Assembly (NCBI GenBank): GCA_947247005.1
Contig: OX365955.1
Location: 1,932,001 to 1,996,000 of the forward strand
Origin: Spisula solida
Taxonomy: Eukaryota > Mollusca > Bivalvia > Venerida > Mactridae
Direction of reading: 5' to 3'
DNA length: 64,000 nucleotides
In this document: piece by piece, positions 43,908 to 57,173 of the stretch
Layout: every line of letters begins with the position of its first letter
How positions within the stretch are numbered: the first letter of the stretch is position 1
Program-made: the position numbers and the translations under genes
Notes under the pieces: model-generated
Databases searched by the model: none
Told to the model about the DNA's origin: nothing
The model's input: the letters and a program-made list of their open reading frames with translations, nothing else

Positions 43908-45394
43908 ATAGTCCATGGGCCAGTGGGGTGAACCCTCCCCCCGCTAGGGAATTTCGGACACTATATTTTTCTGAAAGCCTATGATCAGTAGAGTATTTTT
44001 TCAAAGTCTGCACTTTGGCCGTTGGGGCGTTAAGATTTTTTGGGGTAAAACGTTAAAAATATGAACGAAAGTGTGAATTTCTGGAATTGGTTAATAACTA
44101 TCACATTTAGTAAGTTATTTTGTAATTAAACACTTTCATGGGTTGATATAAACTCATAGTTTAAGTCTGCAAAATTTTAGTGCCTTGTTATTATGAGAAA
44201 TGGGATATTTTTGGGGTAAAACATTAAAAAATACATGAAAAAGTGCAAAATTTGAGAATCGGTACACTTTAATGGCAAAATACGGTGTCATTGATCTCTT
44301 TTTTTAGTAATTATGAAAGGCTTTGACCTACCAATACTTTTCCCAAAGTCTGCACTTCAGACATTGCGGGCGTTCAGCAGGAAAAGCAAAAATAAGATTA
44401 CCCCCCCCTGCTTTTAAATGGTGTAGAAATTGTAACGATGTATTCACTTAACTATGCTATAACACATTGTGCCTTACTGTATTTTAATTGCAATTGGGAA
44501 TACCAATAAAGGCATATTCCCAAAATGTATTTTAACATTTAAATGCACAAAAGGTGGGTCTATTATGTAAAATGGCCATCAAAATGGCCGCCAAAATGAC
44601 TAAAATATTGAAAACAGCCGTTCTACTTATTTACAAGTACTCACAATATGATTTTGAAATATATTTCCATTTTTCACTTTGTTTGCAATGTATGTAATAG
44701 TTGGCATCAGTAATATAATTATGTATGTATTGTGTTTAATTATACTTATTTTACAAGAGTGGGTGGGGTAAATATACATTCATTTTTTTCAAATGTTATT
44801 GTACAGCTATTCCTTGTGACACAATGGCTGTGCATCATGGTTGTGTCAGGAATGGCTGTTCTGGGTGGTTGTGAGTATCAAAGAGAACCAGGAATCTCTT
44901 GCCCTTGTAGTTGCCAGTACACATTGTGCAATAAATGAGATACCACATAATAGTGCACATCCTATAAGACCATGGATGTGTGTATCCAGTAGTACTGTCT
45001 GCTCATGGTGTGTGTGAGTACCATACAGCACCCGAAATACTTGTACCTAGTGGTATTGGGTACCCTCTAATTAATGCACCTAGTGGTTATGAGTACCAAA
45101 TACATCCAAGTTTGCATGAACATGGTGGTGGTTGTGGGTACCCATTAGGACTATGAATGGATGTACCTAATGGTTATGAGTACCTAGGAGTTTATGTGCA
45201 AGGTGGTCGTGAATACATACATGGACTAGGAATGATTTACCCAGTGTTTATGATTGCCAGGAATGTTCTGATTAGGCACTAAGTAGTCAATAGGACGAGG
45301 AATGGGTGCTCCTAATGGTTGTCTGTACCCAACAAGACCAGTAATGTATGCACCTAGTGTTTGAGAGTGCTTAATTTGACCAGGAATGGTTGTA

Positions 45395-46357
45395 CGAGGG
45401 GTGATCCAGAATTACGTTGACTTTTGCTCTAGAAAGTTTATTTTAGGTCAGATCGGTATGAAAGTTACACACAAACGACTTTTATCTATTATTGACATAA
45501 AACGCAACACATATCTGAAAATAATTCTTTGCATCAACAGTTATACGCTACCATGGCAACACATAAATGCTTTCGCGGATCAACACCGATTTTTTTAGTA
45601 AAACGTGTTACGTTATTGCTGATTGTTACTGTGTTTCTTCATGTAGAAATTTAGAAATATGGTATCATGTTGTCTAATCTTGTATCGACAACTGAGTGAA
45701 ATTTCAAAGTAAAATTCGGTGTAATCGTCATATTATGAATATATATTTAACTGTTGTCATATCATAAATAACGTCAATATTGACGTCACAAAATTTCATT
45801 TGCACTCGCATAACCATAAAATTCTTTGAACAGCTAGGAAAAACCCCAACGCAGGCGAAAGAACTGTTAGAGAAATCAAGTACATTGTATTAGACACATT
45901 GTATCACAGTAACTTGTTTTTAAATGACATAAACGTTTTAAAGGAGACCTGGGTGATGTGAAGGCCATGCGTGTAGAGGTAAAACCCCGACGTTGACTGG
46001 ATCGGTGCTTACAATGGTCAGAATCAACCATTCGTGACATTAGTGGGAAAATATCATCTTGCGGGGCTGGTAACGATACAGTTAGGTACATATTGACAAG
46101 ACGATTAGATATGCATACAGTAAGAACATATATGGGTTAGGGAAAATAAAGAACAGTTAATTAACAGTGCTAAAAAGCATCATTAAATGATAGGCGTGAA
46201 GGCGACGTCGTTCGTCATTTCTTATTATCATATCTACATGAAATTTGGTATACTTGTGCAGGAAGTATTACTATTAGAGTGTGCACAGAATTGTAAATTT
46301 AAGTCAAACGGTTTTTGAAATAGAACAAAAGTCCACGTAATTCTGGATCACCCCTCG
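45395..46357. mobile_element. Mariner-type MITE, 963 bp
   Basis: Ends CGAGGGGTGATCCAGAATTA(CG) and complement of the same (30+ bp, one mismatch), flanked by TA (45393-45394, 46358-46359). GAGGGGTGnTCC ends are typical of mariner. No transposase frame. Confidence 0.9.
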
Positions 46358-47097
46358 TACATGAAGTACATAACAGGATCCGGTATAGTGGCTATGCATA
46401 CCAAATCAGACCATGAATGTATGTACATGTACTAGTAAATGATGATAGTGAGTACCCAATAGGACCTATAACAGTTGTGTATTTTAGCTGCAAGTACTTT
46501 ATCACACTAATTATGCATGTACATGGTGGTTACGGGTACCCACTTAGTCTAGGAATGTATGTATCCAGTGGTTATGAGTACCTAATAAAGCCAGGACTGT
46601 CTGTACATTGTGGTAATCATGACCCAATCAGATAAAAAATGACCACACCCAGTGGTTGTTAGTACCTAATCCGTCTGCAATCGTCTGTACATTGTGGTTT
46701 GTAGTATCTAATAGGACAAGGAATGCATGGGACATGATAGTTGTGGGTACCCACTAGGACTTGAGATGTATGTACCTAGTCGATATGAGTATCTAATTAG
46801 ACCATGCTTTATGTACATGGGGTTAGTGATTACCCAATTTGAAAAAAAAATGGTCACAGCTGAGGGTTAGGCATGCTCACTGCTCAATTATAAAGACCAG
46901 GAATGTCTCTACATGGTGTCAATAGGACAAGGAATGTGTGATCCCAATAGTTGTCTGTACTCAATAAGACCAATAATGTATGTAACTAGTGGTTGAGAGA
47001 TGTCTAACATGATGATGTTCAGTATCTATCCGGAACAGGAATGTCTGTTAATCGTGGTTATTGGTACCCAATACGACCAGGAATTAATGTATATAGA

Positions 47098-47237
47098 GAA
47101 ACTCGTGTCACTGTCCGGTGAGAACAATGTTATCAGGCGAGGTGATATCGTCCGGATGGCGAGCCTTTGGCGAGTCACCCCGGACGATATCGCCGAGTCT
47201 GATAACATTGTTTGATCCGGACAGTGACCCGAGTTTC
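47098..47237. repeat. Foldback hairpin with 58-bp arms
   Basis: Left arm GAAACTCGTGTCACTGTCCG to GATATCGTCCGG, right arm CCGGACGATATCGCC to GACCCGAGTTTC; about 50 of 58 positions pair, with a 24-nt loop. Marks the left side of an insertion in the degenerate satellite. Confidence 0.85.
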
Positions 47238-47239
47238 TA

Positions 47240-48430
47240 TTTATCATGCAACCAGCATCACGGAACAAGTAAGGGACGTTAATCCTCAATTTTTAAAGTT
47301 ACAACCGAGATGCGGGTTTTAGTAGATCCAGTTATCTCGCTGAAAAACACAACTAAATGTGCTTCTTCGCGCAAAAATAGTTCTCAATTCTACGTTGCTT
47401 AACAAAAGAAATATAAAAAATAAAATATTTGAATTATATATTCAGAACGGGGAATCTTAGTAAATAGTATTACCAAATAACTACATCCTGTCATTAAAGT
47501 AGAATAAAATTTCGCTCATGAATTTTTGAAGTTTTCTGGATGAATCATCAATGACGTACGTGTGTGAACAAGGCCGTTACTACGTCATAAATTCGTCTGT
47601 TATTCTTAACATTGCCTTGGAATAAATATAAACATTGACTATGTGGTACACTAGGTTGTTTGTGGAAACTGTCAGTGCAAAATTGAATTCCGGACGAGGG
47701 AAATAACTTCAAGAATGAACAGCTTATACACGCTTACACGTTTTAGTCAAGTTAGTGGGTGGAGAATGGCAGTAGGGAGACCTCAATGCTTGGGAAACAG
47801 ATGGAAATAGAATATGGTAAGACATTATCTTGTTGAAGAGCCTATTATATTTTTTATGTTTTACCTATGTATAAACCGTATGTACACTGAATGCTATCAA
47901 TGATTTAACTGTCACACTTAGTCTTAAGATTCGCCAAAAATTTCGGATTTTTTCATTTTCAACGATTTTGTATGCGCATCGTATCGAGTCTGCAAATGAG
48001 TTCAAATTTGCATTTTGTCCAGTGTATTTGATGTAGTACCGTTGGCTATGCATACCTTCTATGTTTATTTATCTTTGATGATACTGTGCCTGTGGATTTA
48101 TGTGTGTTTATTGGTTTTTTTCAGGGCCTTTCCCAAACGATTGGTCCGTGGATGACCCGTATGAATTCAAGAACAATTACACTGGCGTAGCCCTACCTGG
48201 CGAAGAAATATTGCTGATGTTGGTTGTAAATCTTAACTTCGAATAAATATTAGCTATCAAAAGTATATTTTTGTAGTTTTCAATAATATCTAGGTCAATT
48301 TCAGAAGGAATGAGAAATGGGAAAATAGTCCGTGATTTGTGGGCGGAGCCAAAAAGTGTTCTCATGCTACTAGTAGCCTATTGACCTGAGAACACTTAAT
48401 GTTCTCAGGTCATGTGTTATCAGGCAGTTA
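47240..48430. other. Insertion body of unknown type
   Basis: Unique-looking sequence between the 47098-47237 foldback and a perfect small hairpin, GACCTGAGAACA-cttaa-TGTTCTCAGGTC (about 48384-48412). No coding family recognised. Confidence 0.4.
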
Positions 48431-49194
48431 CCATGGCAGTCGCATGATAAATGCATGGTAGTCAGTACCCACAGGGACCAATAATGGCTGCGTATATTGG
48501 TGTGAGGACTCGATTATACCACTTATGCATGGACATAGTGGTTGTGAGTACCCAATAGGACTACAAATGTATGCATCTAGTGGTTATGTATGCCTGATAG
48601 GACCAGGACTGCCTGTAGAGGGTGGTAGCAGTGACCATATAGAACAACATATGACATATGTACATGGTAGTTGGGGTACCCACTATGACTACGAATGTAT
48701 GTATGAGTATCCAATAAGAACATCACAGTCTGTACACGGGGGTAGTTATTACCCAATAGGACAACAAATGGTCGCACCTAGTAGTTGGTAGTTCCCAATC
48801 CGACAACTGATTTTGTACATGAAGGTTTCGAGTAGCACATATGTTATGAGTGGTCAATAAGGCCAAGCATGTAGCCGTACCCGATGGTCGTAAGTTATAA
48901 CTAGGACACCAATTCCCAAAAATCACACTTTCCATAATTCTTGTAATTTTCCCCCAAAGTATCTCATCTGGCAATATATATTTGAAATCTTAAACTGCAT
49001 GTTACTACAAATCTATCACATTAATATTATTAAGTTACAAAAAATTATCATATGAATGGTTTTATTGTAATCTACAGATTACTAATATTCCCACTTTTCG
49101 GTTTATATTTTTTTATGTTTTACTCCAATTTTTTGCAGTCTGAAACTGCACTAAAATATCTTTCAATTTGAGTAATTTAAAAAAAAAATGCCAA

Positions 49195-51600
49195 TGTCTT
49201 AAGACATGTTCTTTCCTGGAAAATGAGTGGCCATCATTTCTGGCCAAACTTGTAACTACAGAAAGTAACATCATTATTGTTGGGGATGTAAACATCCACC
49301 TTGTCACCCTTTCAAACCCAGAGTCTGCCAAGTTCACCAGTGTACTTGAATCTGCGGCATGCAGCAGCATGTAACTGGGGCAACTCATGTCGCTGGATGT
49401 GGTTATCACCAGAGACACTGACACTACTGTTTCGCAAGTTGAAATATCGGACCCTGGACTCCCTGATAACAGTGGAAAGACGTCATGTGACCATTTTGCA
49501 GTAGTATTTAAAGCATGCGCTGCTAAACCTGCTCCTGTGAGAACAACTGAATTTTAGAAAGCTAAAATCGATTGCCTCAAATCTAAAACCATTGTTTTAA
49601 GACCTTCTTGTCCTTGGTACACTGAAGATCTACATGACGCCAAACACCTGAGGCGTAAACTTGAGCGAAAATGGCGAACCACCAAATTAACGATAGATCA
49701 TGAAATATATAGAAATCAATGTTCGGCAGTCAACAAATTGCTAAAACATCTAAAGTAACCTTTTATGCAGATAAGGTAGAGGCATGTGGTCGCGATCAGA
49801 AAGAGTTGTTTAAGATAACTAAACATCCGATGGGCGATGCTAAGGAAGTGGTGTTACCATCTAATAAATCGGCCAGGTTGCTTGCACAGGACTTCAGTGA
49901 CTTCTTCATCAACAAAATTGAAGGAATACGAACTGAAATTGCCTCCACTATTCAGTCAACCCAACATGGTGACACTGCTGAATTCGACACCTTTTCGAGA
50001 AGAGCAACTATCTGAGTTTTCTCCGACTTCAGAAGAAGAAATCCGGAAACTGATAAATAGATCACCTAGTAAATCATGTGAGCTTGACCCAATCCCAACA
50101 TGGTTGTTGAAGGATTGTTTAAATGAACTACTGCCAATATTAACACGACTATTCAATGCATCACTTGAAAATGCTTATGTACCCACGGCTTTTAAAAGCT
50201 CCAGAATAAGACCACTGATAAAGAAGCCAGGCATTGATCAAAATGTAATGACAAATTACAGACCGGTGTCAAACATACCTTTCATTTCCAAAGTTCTTGA
50301 GAAGGTAGTCGATGCTCAACTAGATGAGCACTTAACACTGTACAATCTCCATGAAGAATGCCAGTCAGCATATAGAAAATTCCATTCTACTGAAACTGCT
50401 TTACTTCGTGTGCAAAATGACATCCTTTGTTCTCTAGACCAGAATAAAGCTACTGTCCTCGTCATGCTTGATTTATCAGCAGCATTTGATACCATTGGTC
50501 ACACCACCCTCCTACGCCGACTTGAAAATCATTTTGATATAGTAGGCAAATCATTGGAGTGGATGAAATCCTATCTGCGTGACCGTTACTAGACTGTTTG
50601 TATTGATGGTGAACTTTCGGAACCAGTACTGATGAATTATAGCGTACCTCAGGGCTCTGTGCTTGGTCCCAAAAACTACATCATGTTTACAAAACCAGTG
50701 GGTGCAATCTGCAGAAAGCATCAACTGTAACATCATTTCTACGCTGATGACTCCCAGTTGTATATGGCATTCCAACCGAAGGATTGCGTTTCACGCGATG
50801 AGACACTGCAACGAATTGAAGCATGTCTGAAGGATTTATTGCTCTGGATGAAGAACAATTTGTTAAAACTTAATGCAGACAAAACAGAGGTAATCCTGTT
50901 TGTTCCGAAACGGAATACCAATGTTGCCGAGAATATTACAGTGAAAGTTGGTGACGCTGTGATCAGCCCATCATCAGAGGTGAGAAACCTTGGTGCCATG
51001 TTTGATTCACACCTGAATATGGATAAACATGTAAACTCTGTCTCCAGGTCTTGTTTCATGCAGATCCGACAAATAGGTCAAATCAGACAATATTTGACAG
51101 TTGATGCAACAAAATCCCTCATAAATTATTTAGTAACATCAAGACTGGATTATTGCAACTCATTACTGTGCGGCTCCCCAAAAACCATTTTGAACAAACT
51201 ACAAAATATTCAAAATACAGCTGCCCGCCTCATCGCACGGATACCGCGATACAACCACATCACTCCTGTGCTGAAGGATCTTCACTGGTTATCTGTACAA
51301 TACAGAGTGGAGTACAAGGTATTGACTCGTGTTTACAAAGCACTACATGGAAAGTCCCCAGGCTACATCAGAAGTATGTTGGAAATATATACTCCACAAA
51401 GACAGCTTAGGTCACAAAATGACTCTATTCTTCTAGTTGTGCCGAGGATGAGGACTGTATCGTACGGTGATCGATGTTTCATGGCTGCAGCACCGAAGCT
51501 CTGGAATGCACTGCCAACAGCACTCAGAGATGGTAAAACACTACCATCATTCAAGAAAGCGCTAAAAACGCACTGTTTTACCAAAGCATATTCTGGCTGA
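49195..51600 (+). pseudogene. LINE C endonuclease/reverse transcriptase remnant
   Basis: The endonuclease C-terminal part reads SNIIIVGDVNIHLVTLSNPE, with a stop, and after a frame change DVVITRDTDTTVSQVEISDP. The RT core at 50010-50592 has SCELDPIPTWLLKDCLNELL, NYRPVSNIPFISKVLEKVVD and LDLSAAFDTIGH (first catalytic Asp). Then stops at 50590 and near 50729, VPQGSVLGP, and the YADDSQLY box at 50739. The C-terminal frame 50758-51600 is open for 280 codons through LHWLSVQYRVEYKVLTRVYK and PKLWNALPTALRD to the normal end. Frame changes near 49380 and 50000 make it inactive. Confidence 0.9.
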
Positions 51601-51863
51601 TGATTAGTTTGACTTTTTAAGGGTCTCCTAAAAGGTAGTACATTTATACCTTTGGAGACGGTTTCTTGTAGCAGTGGTATGTGACGCTGTTCTTGAAACA
51701 CTAGTACAGTAGTAAATAAATCGGGGGTCTCCTGCCTCCTTAAAGGAAGTATCACTATTCCTTTGGAGTTAGTTTCTCGTGGCATTGGTATGTGACGCTG
51801 CTCTTGAAACACCCATTTTAGGGGGTGTTTGAGGGAGGATTTTTAGCCTTAAACTTTAATATA

Positions 51864-52623
51864 CAGTCAAACTTGTATTAAGCGACCACTCTGGGGAAGG
51901 TCTGAAAACGGTCGCTTAACGGAACGGTCGTTTAACACAAATGTAAGAAACATTGAGTGTAATTAACGAATTTCCGATTTTAGGCTGCCTGATTACCTTT
52001 GAACTTCAATTGATAAACATTAGTGTGTAAATAAATTTTATGATGATTCTTACTTGTATGCATGGTCTTCATAAGCATTTCAATTTATCATTTTAATAAT
52101 CTTACTGATATATTACGCAATGCAATTAATGCAAGTCAGTTTTGCTTGCACTCGAAGAAAAAAACCGGAATAGGCCGGGGATTAGCCCGATCTAAATGAA
52201 CGGAGACTGCAAGCTGATTGCGGCAAAAGATACAACAATTAATCCGTAATAATGTGTGTAATCGGATTAAAATCATCTGAATGACATGCCCATCGGACAC
52301 AATTGTGATTATCAATGGTGTTAATTGGGGCCCAATTAACAAAAGACATACTCTGAAGTGTGAACAAACAATGATTTATGACGAGGTATCAGGTATAGAT
52401 TAACAACCTGTCACTACAAACGACCAGTGATTTACAATTTTTTGGTCGCTTAATGCAATTTTACCTATGAATTATAGTGCTTAAACAGTGGTCGCTGGTC
52501 GCGTAAGACAAAAGTCGCTTAATACAATAGACATATAGAGCAAATATGGTCGGGAGGATTTGAAACTGGTCGTTTAAGACAAAGGTCGCTTAATACGCGT
52601 GGTCGCTAGTACAAGTTGGACTG
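51864..52623. mobile_element. Pogo-like MITE, 760 bp, nested in LINE C
   Basis: Ends CAGTCAAACTTGTATTAAGC(GACCAC) and complement of CAGTCCAACTTGTACTAGCG, flanked by TA on both sides. Interior repeats of GGTCGCTTAA. No transposase. Confidence 0.9.
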
Positions 52624-53883
52624 TATATACATTTGTTGTTATGTTTGCATGCATATGTAAAATTGTTTTAACCATGTCTTAAATGTGATTGTAAAGCACT
52701 TTTGAACGTGTAATTTTATGATAAAAGTGCTATATAAATATGGTATAATAAATAAATAAAAATAAATGCAGTCCACAGATTCCAAAAATTCGCACTTTTC
52801 ACTTATAATTTTTAGCGTTTTACCCCAAAAAAGCCATTTTGCACAATAGCATCAATCTAATCTTTTCAGTCTAGATATGACAAGTTTATATCTACCTGTT
52901 ACAGGGATTTATTTTAAAATAAAATAATAAAGAAGATTGTAGTTAACCAATTCCAAAAATTCGTACTTTTCGTTTATATTTTTTGACGTTTTACCCAAAA
53001 AAATCTTAACCCCCCAATGACCAAAGTGCAGACCTTTTTTTCTCATTCTTTATTACTTTAAATACATTCATGCATAATCATATATATAACAATTTTGACA
53101 AAATTTACACAAAGTGATTTTAAGATTTTCTTTCTCACACACTCGTTCTCTTTCACACTCTCATTCATGCCAGACAATCATACACAGTTACGTTCTATAC
53201 AAATACTTACATTTAACTATTATCATTAAAAAAACACAAAAAACACAAAAAAAACAAACAATACATTTACAGACAGTACAAAATAACACATACTCATATT
53301 CATAACTAAGATATTTAAAAATAGGAAACAGAGAGTCTTTTTTATTTATTTCTTGTTTTTGTTTATCTTTTCATTTATGCTTATTTATTGTACCATAATG
53401 ACAGTTTACGATTATGTAATTGAAAATGTGTTCCATTTGTGACAGTAGGACTCATATGTGTTATTATTTAGTGCAATTTCAGCCTCAATTTTTAATTTAC
53501 ATGAAAGATAATTTTTAAATACTGAGAACCTTGGAATAATCTTCCTGCACCTCATTCTGTAAATAAAATTTCTCATTAATATCAGTAGATAGTTTATTTG
53601 CTTTGTGTATACTTTTAGCTCAGTATTTCCTAGTATGGCATCTAATTTGTTTACTCGAAAAGTTATTGATTTTGAATATAGATAATTATTGAATTGATTC
53701 CATAGATGTTGAACAACATGGCATTCTCAGAATAAATGTTCTATGGATTCTATATGACAATTACAGAAATCACACAAGTTAGAGTCAACAATTTTGCATG
53801 TATAAAGATGTTTATTTGTAGGAATTATTCTTGTATTTATCTTAAACTGGAAATCCTGAAGAGTTATATCTCCAGTACTTTGC

Positions 53884-56800
53884 CTAGGTAGCATGTATAG
53901 TTTTTTTCCAGTTCAGTTCAACCTCATTTTGAAATTTTTCGTTCCATTTTACTTCACTTTTTGGTGTTGTTCCTTTTTCTATTTGTAGACAATATAAGAA
54001 TTTATTCACTTGCATTGTCTTTTTTATATGGATTAAAAGTAATTCTTTTTGTCTATTTGTGTTATCTTTATAGTTTTCTGTCTTAAGGGCATTTTTGAAC
54101 TTATTTGGTATACAATGCACTAGTGCCATATATTTGAATAGATCTACATTCGGAATTCCATACAGATATTGTAAATGGTTAAATTTATAGAACGTTCTAT
54201 TGCGATAATCATATATATGTTCTAAGTATTTAATTCCCATTATCATGCCAGTTCTTATAAAAAACTGTTTTAGAATCAATTTTCAAATTTGAGTTGTTCC
54301 ATAGAATTTCTTTACCTATACATTTTGTTGTTTTGTTATCATTTTCTTTGAATTTAGAATTGACAATACACCATGCATTAAGTACATCATTCAAAAACTT
54401 TGAATTTGGAATGTGGATATCTTTTGTCTCTATATGACATTCAAAAATCAGTTCATTTCCAAATTGTTTTAGTTTATTGTCAAAGAAAATCTTCCATTTA
54501 CCTATATTTTTTTAATTGACATATCTTTTGACCCAATTGCATTTAATTGCTTGAATGAAAGATTCTATGTTAGTTAATTTCAAACCCCCATTTTCATATG
54601 CTTGATAAAGTTGGAGTCTTTTAATTTTGTCAGGCTTGCCGTTCCAAAGAAAACTAAACATAGCCTTATTGATTCCTTCAATAACTGTTTTTGGTGGATT
54701 TGGTAATACTGTAAGAGGATAAATAAGTTTAGGTAAAGCAAACGTTTTTATTACAGTTATTTTGCCCATGAGGGTTAATTTTCTGTGTTGCCACTGTTTT
54801 AGACATGCATGGAACTCTTTTATCTTAGGTTCTAAGTTGATTTCGGTATTTAGCTTTATATTTGTAGTAAATATCATTCCAAGTGTTTTTGCACGTTCTG
54901 AAGTCCATATAAATTGTTTGTTATCACAATATGTTATAGTTGTTTTGTTTAGAGTTCCTACTCTAAGAACTGTTGATTTAGATATGTTGAGGTTTAGTCC
55001 AGATATTGAACTAAATTCGCTTAACGTTTTTACTAGTGATTCAAAAGATTCTTTTGTGCAGTCTAACATAAAGGTTGCTTCGTCTGCAAAATATGTTTGT
55101 TTTATTTCTTCTTCATTAATAGAGATTCCAGATATATTTTGGTTTAGTTTGATATAATTTGAGAGTATTTCTAAGCATACAATAAAAATAGAGGTAGACA
55201 ATGGACAACCTTGTCTTACTCCTTTTTGAATCTGAAATGACTGATAGATGTCCATTGTTTATTATCAAACTTGAGATATCTGTATAAAATAATTTTATCC
55301 AACTGATAAAATCACTGCCAAAATTAAAACGATCCAGACATTTAAGCATAAATTCATGATTTAATGAATCAAAAGCTTTTTCGAAATCTGCAAAAAATAA
55401 CAGACCAGGTTTTTGATGGTCTTGTAAATATTCAATTACTTCAAAAATTGTCCGAACATTTTCCCCAATATACCTCTCCTTCATGAAGCCAGTTTGATCA
55501 TTACTAATTATTGATGGCAATACTTTTGTTATTCGGTTTGCAATGGATTTTGTAGCTATTTTATAATCTAAATTGAGCAAACTTATTGGTCTCCAATTTG
55601 AAATGCCATCTAAATCCTTTCCTGGTTTGGGGATCAATGTAATAACGCCTTGTTTTTGAAGCTGGGTTAGTGAACTATTATCAAAAGAGTAATTTAAGGA
55701 ATTGACAAGAAAAGTTTTTATATCATTCCAGAATATTTTATAAAACTCTACAGTTAAACCATCTGAGCCCCTGCTTTTATTGTTTTGCATTTCTTTTAAG
55801 GCTAATCCACATTCATACTCGGTTAACTTCCCTTCACATGTTTGTCTTTCTGTTTCGTTTAGTGTATTTAATGGCTTATTAAGAAATTCGTTAAGTGAGT
55901 TGTTATTAATTGGGGACTTTTTATGTATTTTTGAGTAATAGTTTACTTCTGCATTTAGGATTTCTGTTTTGCCTTTTATTTCTTTTCCATTGATAGTTAA
56001 TTTATGTATAGCTTTTTTCTCAGCCCTATGCTTTTCTAAATTGGCAAAATATTTTGTTATCTTTTCATTTTGTTCAATATGTATTGCTCTTGACCTTAAA
56101 ATTTGACCGTCTATTTTTTTGTCATATATACTCTCTAATTTCTGTTTTTTTATCTATTATGCTTTCTGTAATTCCATCAATGTCTGTTGGTTCATTAATG
56201 AGCTTTGTTTCTAGATTTTTTATTTCAATTAGAAGATCATGTTCTTCCATTTTTGTTATCTTATTTCTATAAGTTGCATATTTTATTGTTTCATTTCGAA
56301 CGGTACCCTTAATAAGTTCCCATAAAATATCGGGTGTGCAGTCTTCGTTCACTCTTGAAGTAAATTTTATTTCATCTTTTATTTTTTCTTGATACTCCTG
56401 CTCTAATAATAATGAATTATTTATCTTAAAATAGCCCGGACCTTTTTCGATTTGTATTATTTCTAAGGATAATTGTATTAGTGAATGGTCAGTCTTATAG
56501 GCAGTCTTAATTGTAGATTGTTTTACTATATTTGCTAAACTGTCAGAAATAAGGAAGTAATCTAGTCTACAATGTATATGGGGCTTAGAATTTGAATGCC
56601 AAGTATACTTTTTGCTATCAGGATGTTTAGTCCTCCATATGTCAGTAACGTTACAGTTGTTTATTATATCTAAAATTTTCTGTCTACATTTTTATGTGTG
56701 TCTGACTTCCCATTTCTTTTATCTAATTGATAGTTCAAAACTGTATTAAAATCGCCACCGATTATGAAATATTTATCATCATTTTTTAATAAAAAGGATT

Positions 56801-57173
56801 CTAGTTTTAAGAAGAGTAATTCATCATCCTTATTTGGACCATATATATTTATTAAGGTTATACTTTTGCCATTTATTTCTGTATCTACAACTATCAATCT
56901 ACCTTTCACAATTTCTTGTATGTTCGAAAGCTGTATATTACTATTTGGATGAATTAATATTGCTACACCTTCACTATTGGTTCTTGTTCCACTGAAGAAA
57001 GATACACCACCCCATTCTGATTTCCCTTTTTCCATGAAATTATTTGGTAAGTGGGTTTCTTGTAAAAAGTATATTTGATTGTTCATATTTTTTAACCATC
57101 CGAAAACTTGCAGACGCTTTTTAATGTTACCTAAACCTCTAACATTTAAAGAAGATATTACTGTCGATTCCAT
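53884..57173 (-). pseudogene. LINE B ORF2: endonuclease and reverse transcriptase
   Basis: Starts MESTVISSLNVRGLGNIKKR. The AP-endonuclease motifs are present: QETH, GVAILI, YGPN, IIGGDFNTVL and, after a frame change near 56690, DYFLISDSLA and TDHSLI. The linker is followed by the RT at 55790-54512: KSRGSDGLTVEFYKIFW, LIPKPGKDLDGISNWRPISL, FADFEKAFDSLNH (catalytic Asp), then a frame change near 55245, GVRQGCPLS and TYFADEATFML, where the second catalytic Asp is Glu. C-terminal SFLWNGKPDKIKRLQLYQAY continues to about 53884 after further breaks. WRPISLLN and the L1-like endonuclease point to the L1/Tx1 clade. Multiple frame breaks: inactive. Confidence 0.9.

Larger units (their letters stand above)
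44840..48890. repeat. Degenerate satellite-like core of the giant element
   Basis: Many diverged copies of GTACCTAGTGGTTATGAGTA(CC), CCAATAGGACCAGGAATG and CATGGTGGTTGTGGGTACCC, period roughly 45 bp, in three stretches (44840-45392, 46360-47090, 48430-48890). They are broken by the mariner MITE and by a hairpin-bearing insertion. Confidence 0.75.
49141..52766 (+). mobile_element. LINE C, CR1/jockey-like, 5'-truncated
   Basis: 3626 bp with TGCAGTC on both sides (49134-49140, 52767-52773) as target duplication. The 3' end has the conserved tail motif TTGTAAAGCACTTTTGA...AAAAGTGCTATATAAAT and ends in AATAAATAAATAAA. Carries endonuclease and RT remnants and a nested pogo-like MITE (51864-52623) in the 3' UTR. 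Confidence 0.88.

Noticed and set aside
47000..47289. Overlapping frames of 71 and 87 codons on both strands
   Set aside because: They are mirror readings of the foldback hairpin at 47098-47237.
54762..55157. Plus-strand frames overlapping LINE B ORF2 (also 56054-56272 and 58533-58889)
   Set aside because: They are antisense shadows of the minus-strand LINE proteins.
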